Positions 9,338-16,549 of a DNA stretch of 44,250 bases are shown here, piece by piece; the first letter of the stretch is position 1, and the number at the start of each line of letters is the position of its first letter. Made by a program: the position numbers and the translations under genes. The notes under the pieces were generated by a model. The model had not been told where the DNA came from, did not search any database, and worked only from the letters and a program-made list of their open reading frames with translations. The stretch comes from Candidatus Acetothermia bacterium JdFR-48 (GTDB lineage Bacteria; Bipolaricaulota; Bipolaricaulia; Bipolaricaulales; Bipolaricaulaceae). Location: contig MTNJ01000012.1 of assembly GCA_002011425.1 (NCBI GenBank), positions 19,563-63,812 of the forward strand. Direction: 5' to 3'.

Positions 9338-10048
9338 CTAACGCACCGCCACGATATGGAACTTGTAGCGGTCACCGCGGTAGAGGATCCGCACCCACTC
9401 GAGGGGGGTTCCGTTTTTGAGGTAAACGACACCCTCCACGAGGAGGAGCGGGGCGCCCACGCGGACGCCGAGGAGCTCGGCCGCGTAGGGATCCGCCAGT
9501 GCCGGCTCCAACGTCTGTTCCGCCCGGGAGAGGATGAGACCGTAACGCACCTCCAAGATTTCATAGAGGGAGCCCGTTTCGAGGTCCATCTCCTCGAGTC
9601 CCGGTACCAGACGTCGGGGGATGACAGAGGTGTTCAACGCCATAGGCTCTTCATCGGCGAAGCGGAGCCGCTCGATACGGACCACTTCCTCGCCGGGTGG
9701 TATATCCAGGGCGGCGGCGATCTTCTCATCTGCCCCCTCGACCTGGCAAAGGAGGAGGCGGGAGCGGGGGGTGAGGCCCAAGAGCTGCATATCTTCAGTG
9801 AAGCTCGTGAGACGGGAGAGGGTCTGGCGGTATTTGGGCCGGGCGACATAGGTGCCACTCCCCTGAACCCGGTAGAGCCACCCCTCGAGGACGAGTTCGG
9901 AGATAGCCTGGCGAATGGTGGCCCGGGAGACACCGAAGCGCTTCATCAGTTCGTGCTCAGAGGGGATACGATCGCCGGGGCGGTATTCCCCTTTCTCGAT
10001 GGCCCCTCTCAGCCAGTCCTTGATGCGCAGGTAGAGCTTGGACTCCAT
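9338..10048 (-). CDS. GntR/HutC-family transcriptional regulator
   Basis: The product has 236 residues from ATG 10048. The longer in-frame reading from TTG 10075 would start inside the operator palindrome and probably upstream of the transcript start. The N-terminal winged helix (about 1-68) shows YRPGDRIPSEHELMKRFGVS, SRATIRQAISEL and GSGTYVA. The C-terminal part (about 85-230) is a UTRA ligand-binding domain with IERLRFADEEPMALNTS near its core. HutC-type proteins are usually effector-released repressors. It is the first gene of the operon that ends at 29, so it probably senses the compound imported by the transporter. No clear Shine-Dalgarno precedes the ATG. Confidence 0.9.
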   Translation of the reverse strand: MESKLYLRIKDWLRGAIEKGEYRPGDRIPSEHELMKRFGVSRATIRQAISELVLEGWLYRVQGSGTYVARPKYRQTLSRLTSFTEDMQLLGLTPRSRLLLCQVEGADEKIAAALDIPPGEEVVRIERLRFADEEPMALNTSVIPRRLVPGLEEMDLETGSLYEILEVRYGLILSRAEQTLEPALADPYAAELLGVRVGAPLLLVEGVVYLKNGTPLEWVRILYRGDRYKFHIVAVR

Positions 10049-10053
10049 CGGCA

Positions 10054-10077
10054 AATTGACCGGACAACCGGTCAATT
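10054..10077. promoter_or_regulatory. perfect palindrome, probable GntR operator
   Basis: Arms 10054-10063 (AATTGACCGG) and 10068-10077 (CCGGTCAATT) are perfect complements around a 4-base spacer. The dyad abuts the -10 of the gntR promoter and covers the predicted start of transcription, the usual place for a repressor site. It lies between gntR and the divergent rlmN. Binding by this GntR is inferred from position and symmetry. Confidence 0.8.
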
Positions 10078-10107
10078 ATTTTAGCGCTCATTCCCATACC
10101 AAGACAA
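10078..10107 (-). promoter_or_regulatory. sigma70-type promoter of the gntR operon
   Basis: On the minus strand, TTGTCT (10102-10107) and TAAAAT (10078-10083) are separated by 18 bases. The expected start, about 10071, falls inside the palindrome at 10054-10077, leaving a leader of roughly 20 bases before the gntR ATG. Confidence 0.65.
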
Positions 10108-10137
10108 CCCTTGAAGAGGCCACGACGTGGCCCGGAC

Positions 10138-10143
10138 TATAAT
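10138..10143 (+). promoter_or_regulatory. consensus -10 box of rlmN
   Basis: A perfect TATAAT ends 12 bases before the ATG at 10156. The mRNA would therefore start only about five bases before the ATG, so it is leaderless or nearly so. No good -35 stands at 17 bases; TTGAAG at 10111 is 21 bases away. Confidence 0.55.
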
Positions 10144-10155
10144 GCGTTTGCGACT

Positions 10156-11202
10156 ATGCGGGAGCTTCTCGATTTTTCCCCGGCGGAGCTGGCGGATTTC
10201 TTCGCCTCGATAGGCGAGCCCAAATATCGGGCGCGCCAGGTCTTCGAGTGGGCCTGGCAACATCTCATCTGGGATTTTTCACGAATGACGAACCTCCCCG
10301 AGTTCCTGCGGGAGCGCCTCGCCGAGGAGTTCGCCATCGGTACCGCCACGCCCGGCGCCACCCTTATGGATGCCGAGGAGGGGACAGAGAAGCTGCTCCT
10401 CAAGCTTCCCGACGGCGCAGCCATCGAGACGGTGCTCATGCGTGAAGGGGCCCGTCGCACCGTCTGCATCTCCACCCAAGCGGGGTGCCCGGTGGGCTGC
10501 ACCTTCTGCGCCACCGGCAAGTCGGGCTTCCATCGGGACCTTTCCGCCGGGGAGATCGCCCTCCAGGTCCTTTTCTTCGCCCGGAAGTTGAAGGCGGAAG
10601 GGGAGCGGGTGACACATGTGGTCCTCATGGGGATGGGGGAACCCCTCCTCAACTACAAGGCCACCCTAAAGGCGATCAGAAACCTCAACCACCCTTGGGG
10701 GCTAAACCTCGGGGCCCGGCGCTTCACCGTGTCCACCGTGGGGATTGTCCCGGGGATCCTGCGCCTCGCGCGGGAGGGGATACAGTTCAACCTCGCCATA
10801 TCGCTCCACGCCCCGTACGACGACCTCCGGGCCGAGCTCGTCCCCCTGGCCCGGAAGTACACCATCCGCCAGGTCATCACGGCGACCGAGGAATACGTCG
10901 CGGCAACTAAACGCCGGATTACCTACGAGTATGTGCTCCTTTACGGGGTGAACGATGGCATCGCCGAAGCGAGGGCACTGGCGAAGCTCCTGCGTGGGTG
11001 CTTGGCCCACGTGAACCTGATCCCCTTTAACCCTGCGCCTGGCCTTCCCTACCGGCGGCCGCCCCTCTCCCGCGTAGAAGCGTTCAAGCGGGAACTCCTC
11101 AAGCGGGGGATCGACGCTACCGTGCGCTATTCCCGGGGCGTGCGGATCCAAGCCGGCTGCGGCCAACTCAGGGCCGCCCACCTCGACGCCATGTCTCGAT
11201 GA
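10156..11202 (+). CDS. rlmN: 23S rRNA / tRNA adenine-C2 methyltransferase RlmN
   Basis: The product has 348 residues from ATG 10156, where the family start fits (MRELLDFSPAELADFF). An in-frame TTG at 10111 lies upstream of the TATAAT box and is unlikely. This radical-SAM enzyme methylates A2503 of 23S rRNA and A37 of some tRNAs. The CxxxCxxC cluster site is Cys 111, 115 and 118 in GCPVGCTFCATG. The two catalytic cysteines are seen as VCIS (Cys 104) and GCGQL near the end (Cys 335). VLMGMGEPLLNY and SLHAPYDDLR are further RlmN signatures. The last 35 bases overlap the convergent metallopeptidase gene. It probably has no functional tie to the gntR operon. Confidence 0.93.
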   Translation: MRELLDFSPAELADFFASIGEPKYRARQVFEWAWQHLIWDFSRMTNLPEFLRERLAEEFAIGTATPGATLMDAEEGTEKLLLKLPDGAAIETVLMREGARRTVCISTQAGCPVGCTFCATGKSGFHRDLSAGEIALQVLFFARKLKAEGERVTHVVLMGMGEPLLNYKATLKAIRNLNHPWGLNLGARRFTVSTVGIVPGILRLAREGIQFNLAISLHAPYDDLRAELVPLARKYTIRQVITATEEYVAATKRRITYEYVLLYGVNDGIAEARALAKLLRGCLAHVNLIPFNPAPGLPYRRPPLSRVEAFKRELLKRGIDATVRYSRGVRIQAGCGQLRAAHLDAMSR

Positions 11203-12523
11203 CTCCCTCGATTTCCCCGCCGCTGGCCTCCATCAAGATTCGGACGAGATCGGCACCGGTGGCGATTTCCCAGCGACGCTCCGCGAGATATCGCCGCAGG
11301 GCAGAGACAAGCTTCTCTTTCCCCATGGCGGCCTCTAGATCGAGGAAAAAGAGGGCGCCGCCGGAGTAGACGATCCCGCCATATCCCTCCCCGTCGGGAA
11401 ATTTCCACAACGGGTCGAACGGTGTGGCCTCGGGGTTTCGCATGTGCGCGAGCTCATAAGTCCGGTCCCAGAACTCGATGAGTTCCCCGAAACGACCCTG
11501 GGTGGCGAGGGTGAACCCCGAGGTGTAAGTGGCCAGGGCTTCATCGACCCACGGCTCCCGCACTTGGTCATTGCCCACCTGGGCGTACCACCATTGGTGC
11601 GCGACTTCGTGGGCGAAGATCATTGGAAAGAGAAGCTCCCGTCGGCCTTCCTCATAGCGGCGGTAGTATTCCTCGCCGGCGAGGAGCAACCCTGGGAACT
11701 CCACTCCTGCCGCCTTCCTGAGCGGAACTTCCACCACGTCTAATTCTGGAAAGGGATTCTCTCCGAACAGCTCTCCATAGAGCTCCAACGCTTGGCCCGC
11801 GAGCTGGAGGGCCCGCTCGCCCGCGTGTCGGTGTCCGGGGAAGAACCAGGAACGCACCACGGTCCCCGAGGCTTCCGTCGTCGCGACCGCGTGTCCCGCG
11901 AGGAGAACGAACGCGAACTCCCGGAGATTATCCCCGCGGACGTACACCGCCCCGGAAGCGAGTTCCTCCTCGACCCCGGTGGCCACCGCTTCCCAGCCCG
12001 GCGGAAGCTCGATTTCCACGACGTAATTGGCGACATCGGCGACCGAAGCGTCTCCCCAGTCGAACACCGGCTCTACGACCCACCCCTCGCGCCAAGGAAC
12101 GATGACCGGGTAGGCCTGGGCCACGACCACCGTTCCCTCCCCGGCGGCGAGGGTCCCGTAGCCCCCGCCGGGGAACGGGGGAACCTCGATGGCATAGGAA
12201 AAGGTAACGGAGAAACTCTGGCCCTCTTCCCGGGATAGAAAAACGACCACCGCGGTGGGATCCACCGAATCCCAGGGAAGATCTCGGTCCCCCTCTTTTA
12301 CCGACCATATGGTAACGGGGGCATTATCGCCCTGGAAGAAGCGGAAGACGAGCTCGTCGGTGGCTGCCGGCGCACGGCCCGTGACCGTGGCTCTCCCCTC
12401 CAAGTGCCACCCGTTGGTCCCGGTGGAGAACTCGAAGAGGAGTTCATACGAGATCTCCGCCGCCACACCGGCGCGGGCGCAGAAAATATAGAGGATGAGA
12501 AACGACCCGAGGATCCCGCGCAA
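11168..12523 (-). CDS. secreted M1-family (gluzincin) metallopeptidase
   Basis: The product has 451 residues from TTG 12523, preceded at seven to eight bases by GGAGGG lying in the end of ftsZ. The N-terminus (MRGILGSFLILYIF, then ARAGVAAE) is a signal peptide. The zinc site is HEVAHQWW (His 305, Glu 306, His 309) with the third ligand Glu 328 in WVDEAL, exactly the HEXXH-x18-E spacing of M1. In place of the GAMEN exopeptidase loop it has GVEFPG, so aminopeptidase specificity is uncertain. The length is about half that of classical M1 enzymes; it resembles the short peptidase_M1-like secreted proteins. It lies 3 bases behind ftsZ in the same direction and overlaps rlmN at its 3' end. Confidence 0.85.
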   Translation of the reverse strand: MRGILGSFLILYIFCARAGVAAEISYELLFEFSTGTNGWHLEGRATVTGRAPAATDELVFRFFQGDNAPVTIWSVKEGDRDLPWDSVDPTAVVVFLSREEGQSFSVTFSYAIEVPPFPGGGYGTLAAGEGTVVVAQAYPVIVPWREGWVVEPVFDWGDASVADVANYVVEIELPPGWEAVATGVEEELASGAVYVRGDNLREFAFVLLAGHAVATTEASGTVVRSWFFPGHRHAGERALQLAGQALELYGELFGENPFPELDVVEVPLRKAAGVEFPGLLLAGEEYYRRYEEGRRELLFPMIFAHEVAHQWWYAQVGNDQVREPWVDEALATYTSGFTLATQGRFGELIEFWDRTYELAHMRNPEATPFDPLWKFPDGEGYGGIVYSGGALFFLDLEAAMGKEKLVSALRRYLAERRWEIATGADLVRILMEASGGEIEGVIETWRRGGRP

Positions 12524-12526
12524 GGG

Positions 12527-13855
12527 CTAACCCTCCAAGCGACGTAGGAAAGCGGGGTAATCCAAATCGCTTCTGTCACGTTTCTTGCGGGGTTCCGCGG
12601 GCTTTCGTGGGGGAAACTCCTCTTCCTCCTCCATGGTGAAGACCTCCTGAAAATCGGCGGCGATGACCGTGATCCGTACGACATCACCGATCTCTTCCCG
12701 CACCACCGCGCCGAAGACGAGCTCCGCCTCGGTGAGGGCCTCCTTGCGGACGGTCTCCGCGGCCTGGGTGACCTCGGCGAGGGTGAGATCTTCACCACCC
12801 GTCACGTTAAGGAGGATCTTGCGCGCCCCCCGTATTGTCCCCCCTTCTAGGAGGGGGTTCTGGGATGCCTCTTTCGCCGCACGGACGGCGCGGTTCTCGC
12901 CTCGGGCCTCGCCAGTTCCCATCATGGCCGTCCCCGCCCCGCGCAGCACCGTGGCCACATCGGCGAAGTCGAGGTTCACCACGCCGGGGACGGTGATGAG
13001 GTCGGTGATCCCCTGTACGCCTTGCCGCAAGACATCGTCAGCGCGGGCGAACGCTTGGATCACGGAGGTCTCTCGGGGGGAGAGGGAGAGGAGACGGTTG
13101 TTGTCGATCACGATCACCACATCGGCCGCTTCCCGAAGTTCCCGGAGCCCCTCCTTGGCGCGCTCGGCCCGTGTGGTGCCCTCGAATGAGAAGGGAAGAG
13201 TCACGACGCCCACGGTGAGAGCGTCAAGCTCGCGGGCGATCTTGGCGATCACTGGGGCGGCCCCGGTGCCCGTGCCGCCGCCGAGGCCACAGGTGAGGAA
13301 GACCAAATCCGCCCCCTCGAGGAGTGACTTTATCTCCCAAGCGGTCTCCTCAGCGGCGATCTTCCCCTTGCGGTGGTCTCCCCCCGTGCTCCTCCCCCCC
13401 GTCACCTCGACCCCGAGCTGCAATTTATCGTCGGCCCGGCACACGGAGAGAAGTTGGGAGTCGGTATCCATGGCGATGAGACGCACCCCACGGAGGCCGG
13501 TCTCGCGGATGCGGGCGAGGGCATTGATACCCCCGTTACCCACCCCCACCACCACGATCTTCGCGCGCGGAGCCGCCTCTTCCTCCTCGCGCCGCTCGAG
13601 TTCCTCAACCAGCGGGAGTTCGGTCACCTGGATCTTCACCGGGCCGAAGGCCGCCTCCACCGCTTCGCGGAGCTTGGGAAGTTTCCGCAGAACGTAGTTC
13701 TTCTTGAATCTGGTCTCTACCTCGATGAGGAGGGTATCGCCACTGTGCCGGATTTTCTCGGGATCGGTGGGGAGGCAGGCCCGGAGCACTTGGTCCTTGA
13801 TCGTCCCCAGGACTTGGCGCCACCGTTGTCCTAACTCCTTCTCTCGCTCGTCCAT
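12527..13855 (-). CDS. ftsZ: cell-division GTPase FtsZ with an extra N-terminal domain
   Basis: The product has 442 residues. Residues about 98-410 are FtsZ: GVGNGGINA in place of GVGGGGxNA, the tubulin signature GGGTGTG (192-198), and the T7 loop NLDFADV (294-300). After an acidic linker comes the C-terminal peptide LDYPAFLRR (431-439), which in other FtsZ recruits FtsA and ZipA. Residues 1-85, before a charged linker, are not part of any usual FtsZ. WRQVLGTIKDQVL, GDTLLIEVETRF and LREAVEAAFGPVKIQV look like the fold shared by DnaA domain I and the DnaX (gamma/tau) C-terminal domain. The frame is open through the junction and no internal start would keep the first GTPase strand intact, so the fusion appears real. 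No ftsA or dcw gene is nearby. Confidence 0.92.
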   Translation of the reverse strand: MDEREKELGQRWRQVLGTIKDQVLRACLPTDPEKIRHSGDTLLIEVETRFKKNYVLRKLPKLREAVEAAFGPVKIQVTELPLVEELERREEEEAAPRAKIVVVGVGNGGINALARIRETGLRGVRLIAMDTDSQLLSVCRADDKLQLGVEVTGGRSTGGDHRKGKIAAEETAWEIKSLLEGADLVFLTCGLGGGTGTGAAPVIAKIARELDALTVGVVTLPFSFEGTTRAERAKEGLRELREAADVVIVIDNNRLLSLSPRETSVIQAFARADDVLRQGVQGITDLITVPGVVNLDFADVATVLRGAGTAMMGTGEARGENRAVRAAKEASQNPLLEGGTIRGARKILLNVTGGEDLTLAEVTQAAETVRKEALTEAELVFGAVVREEIGDVVRITVIAADFQEVFTMEEEEEFPPRKPAEPRKKRDRSDLDYPAFLRRLEG

Positions 13856-13897
13856 GGCCCCTGTCGCATTGTGTACCCGCGGGGCCTTTTGGTCAAC

Positions 13898-14542
13898 TTA
13901 GGGGATCAATGCTGGTATTTCCCTGAACTCGGCCACCACGACGTGGGCGGCCCCTATTACCCGCGGATCTTTGGGAGCGTAGGCGATCCCCAGGCCCACT
14001 ACCTCGAAGACGGGGATGTCGTTGAAGTTGTCACCCACGAACGCGATCTCGTGGAGCGAGAGGGCGTACTTCATCGCTATTTCCTGCACGGCCTCGTCCT
14101 TCCTCCAGAGGGGGACCCGCAGCTCCGCGCGGCCGTTGAAACGGCCCTCCTCGACCTCGAGCACGTTGGCCACGGCGAAGTCCAGCCCCAGGTCCTCCCG
14201 CACGTAATCGGCGACGAGGTTCAACCCGGAGGAGACGATTCCGAGGACGAGGTCCCGGTCCCGAAGTTCGGCAATTGCCTCCCGGCTCCCGGGGGGATAT
14301 GGCGGGGGGAGGAGTTTCTCCAGGATGGGCCGGACGGGCCTCCCCGCGAGCAGTCGCGCGTTCGCATACAGCCACTCGTCGTAGAGTTCGGGATAGGGGA
14401 GGTAGCGCTCCTGGAGGCGCCGCCATTCGTCGGCGAGGCCCGCCGCGACCCCGATCGCGCCCCAACTCGATTCGAAGTCCACCCCGCGGTACCGCACGAG
14501 CGTCCCATCGAGGTCGAAGAAGACGGCCCGGATCCGTTTCAT
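13898..14542 (-). CDS. HAD-superfamily phosphatase, SerB-like
   Basis: The product has 214 residues from ATG 14542, whose ATGA overlaps the stop of the upstream beta-helix gene. HAD motif I is FFDLDGTL (nucleophile Asp 10, acid Asp 12), motif II GIVSSG, motif III the Lys in LWRKDEAV, and motif IV GDNFNDIPVFE. A helical cap lies between motifs I and II, as in phosphoserine phosphatase and related small-molecule phosphatases. The substrate is unknown. There is no Shine-Dalgarno, so translation is probably coupled to the preceding gene. A 42-base gap separates it from ftsZ. Confidence 0.85.
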   Translation of the reverse strand: MKRIRAVFFDLDGTLVRYRGVDFESSWGAIGVAAGLADEWRRLQERYLPYPELYDEWLYANARLLAGRPVRPILEKLLPPPYPPGSREAIAELRDRDLVLGIVSSGLNLVADYVREDLGLDFAVANVLEVEEGRFNGRAELRVPLWRKDEAVQEIAMKYALSLHEIAFVGDNFNDIPVFEVVGLGIAYAPKDPRVIGAAHVVVAEFREIPALIP

Positions 14543-16395
14543 GGGAGGATGAGCTCTCGCACCACCCCGAGTCCAAGCGCTCCCCAGCGGCCTTCCGGGA
14601 TCTCCAGGGCGAAGAGGAACGGTTTCTCCGGCTCGTAGATCTTCTCCGGGTCCGGTTCCATGGAGATCTCGCCGACGAAGCTTCCCTTCACGTCGAAGAG
14701 GAGGAGTCGCAGGGGGAGGTAGACGTTGCGCATATGGAACCGCGACTTCACGGGTCCCTCCCATATGAAGAGGACGGCGAAGTCGGTCGCCCACTCGGGC
14801 GGTAGGACTTGGAAGCCGAGGAACCGTTCGTGATCATCGTCGGCCACGAACGCTTCGATCTCGGCCTCGTTTCCCTCCGCGTCCCGCAGAACGATCGTTC
14901 GCCTCCCGAAGGTGGCGAGCACGCCGAGGATCACCCCCACCGCATCCCGGTCCATGAGGGGCGCCGGATCCTCCCCTCCGCCCCCGAAGTAGACCGATTC
15001 GTCTCCGATTCCATCGCCATTTTCGTCTTTGCCCGTATATTCGGAGTACCAGTTGCCCTTGCCCAATGGGGCCCAGACGTTCTGGCCGAGGTCCCGCCCA
15101 TTGCGTTCACACTTCCAGAAGAGGTTCTCATAAATCCAGGTCTGGCGGGTCTCGGTCCCGAGATAGATTGCCTCGAAGGAACGGTAGAGGAGATTGCGCC
15201 GGACAGTGTTCCCGGTGGGATAAGCCTGCTTGTACGCCTCCTCGAAAATAATGGCAATGTTGGACAGGGCGATCAGGTTCTCCTCGATGGTCCCCCGGGA
15301 GCCAAGGGAATCGACCCCATAGCCACAGCCGATCATGGTGTTCTGAGCGATACGGTAGTCGGAAGTCGCCCCGCGGACCTCCACGGCGATATCGTTCTCG
15401 GAGAAGACCGAAGCAGTTACCTCCGCCCTCGTCGACGATTCGAGCTTAACCGCGATCCGGTCCTGGTAGAAAAGGTTCTTGGCGACCTGGATATCCTGGG
15501 AGGCGCCAGCCACGTAAATCCCTATGGCGTTCTTGAAGAAGACGTTATCCACCGTGGAGACCCCGTTCGAGGCGTCGACGCTTATCCCGTGGCCGTTCAC
15601 GTAGAGACCACAGTTCTCCACCCGGACTCCATCGGAGAGGAAGATCTTCACACCGGCGAGCTTGCTGTTCGCGATCCGCTTACAATCCCGGACGATTGTC
15701 CCCGGAGAATTGTAGACGGTGATGGCCACAGTGGGGTTCAGAAAGAGATCAGCTCCCTGCACCGTGACGCTCTGGGAGAAAGCGATGTAGATACCGTCCC
15801 CGTTGTAGACCTTTACGCCGGAGAGGGTCACGTCGCGGGAGAAGGCTATGGTGATGTGCCCGGCTTCGATGTCTTTTATCTCTTCGCCCTCGAGGTCGAA
15901 GTAGTAATAGACGGGGCGCTCGTTCACGGTATTCGTGGGCGAGATATCGTGGTCGAAGTGGGCACGCTCGAGACCTGTGACCCGAATCCCCAGACGCTCC
16001 ACCGCCAGATAGTTGTCACGCACGGTGAATCCCGTGGAATTCGTGATGAGGATCCCGTTGAGGGAATCGCGCACCATGCAATCCTCGATCGTCCCGTTCG
16101 CAGAAAAGTTCACGTAGATCGCAGCGCCGTCCGGGTTCGCGGCCCCGCGGATCAGGCATCCCCGGATGACGAAGTACGCGTCCACGTTCTCGATCCTGAT
16201 CCCATAGGGCTCGTCCTGGGAGAGGAGGATCTCCCAGCCGGCGATGACGTAGGGATCATCCGAGGTCCCACTTCCACCTATTACGCCATTTTCGGCGGTG
16301 AAATCGTCGTTCGAGAGGATAACGATGGGGCCCCGCATCGCCGCGATGGCACCCAACGGGATAAGCACAGCCAAGAAGAGCACGAAAAACTTCAT
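14539..16395 (-). CDS. secreted NosD-like parallel beta-helix protein with C-terminal DUF192
   Basis: The product has 618 residues. AAAGGAGGAAACG precedes ATG 16395. A signal peptide (MKFFVLFLAVLIPLGAIAA) is followed by about 450 residues of right-handed beta-helix with many short turns of the type GIYIAFSQSVTVQGADLF and NGILITNSTGFTVRDN, as in NosD/PbH1 proteins and carbohydrate-binding or -cleaving helices. Residues about 495-618 (FVADDDHERFLGFQV, FHMRNVYLPLRLLLFD, FALEIPEGRW) match the small secreted DUF192 domain. Joining the two is unusual. The role is unknown; envelope or exopolysaccharide contact is a guess. It is translationally coupled to the HAD phosphatase. Confidence 0.8.
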   Translation of the reverse strand: MKFFVLFLAVLIPLGAIAAMRGPIVILSNDDFTAENGVIGGSGTSDDPYVIAGWEILLSQDEPYGIRIENVDAYFVIRGCLIRGAANPDGAAIYVNFSANGTIEDCMVRDSLNGILITNSTGFTVRDNYLAVERLGIRVTGLERAHFDHDISPTNTVNERPVYYYFDLEGEEIKDIEAGHITIAFSRDVTLSGVKVYNGDGIYIAFSQSVTVQGADLFLNPTVAITVYNSPGTIVRDCKRIANSKLAGVKIFLSDGVRVENCGLYVNGHGISVDASNGVSTVDNVFFKNAIGIYVAGASQDIQVAKNLFYQDRIAVKLESSTRAEVTASVFSENDIAVEVRGATSDYRIAQNTMIGCGYGVDSLGSRGTIEENLIALSNIAIIFEEAYKQAYPTGNTVRRNLLYRSFEAIYLGTETRQTWIYENLFWKCERNGRDLGQNVWAPLGKGNWYSEYTGKDENGDGIGDESVYFGGGGEDPAPLMDRDAVGVILGVLATFGRRTIVLRDAEGNEAEIEAFVADDDHERFLGFQVLPPEWATDFAVLFIWEGPVKSRFHMRNVYLPLRLLLFDVKGSFVGEISMEPDPEKIYEPEKPFLFALEIPEGRWGALGLGVVRELILP

Positions 16396-16459
16396 CGTTT
16401 CCTCCTTTCATCGTTGGGCAAACGATACTCACTGAACCTCTCCCGAGCAAAGAGGGCGG

Positions 16460-16465
16460 TATAAT
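16460..16465 (+). promoter_or_regulatory. consensus -10 box before leader ORF and nuclease
   Basis: Perfect TATAAT nine bases before ATG 16475. No convincing -35 is seen at 16-18 bases. The transcript would start about two or three bases before that ATG, hence essentially leaderless. Confidence 0.55.
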
Positions 16466-16474
16466 CGCGCGGCG

Positions 16475-16549
16475 ATGTACAAAGTGATAGAGAGATCTAT
16501 GCTGAGGTCATCCATCCCGATGCTTGTGGAGAGTAGAGAATGCTCATAG
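16475..16549 (+). CDS. possible 24-residue leader peptide
   Basis: ATG 16475 opens a 24-codon frame (MYKVIERSMLRSS... ending RECS) that stops with TAG at 16547-16549, ten bases inside the nuclease gene and in another frame. It sits at the expected 5' end of the transcript. It could be an upstream ORF that couples translation to the nuclease start, or simply untranslated leader. There is no homology evidence. Confidence 0.35.
   Translation: MYKVIERSMLRSSIPMLVESRECS

Noticed and set aside
13856..13892. GGCCCC...GGGGCC stem followed by TTTT on the plus strand between ftsZ and the HAD gene
   Set aside because: Both flanking genes are on the minus strand and the loop is long, so a plus-strand terminator has no purpose here.
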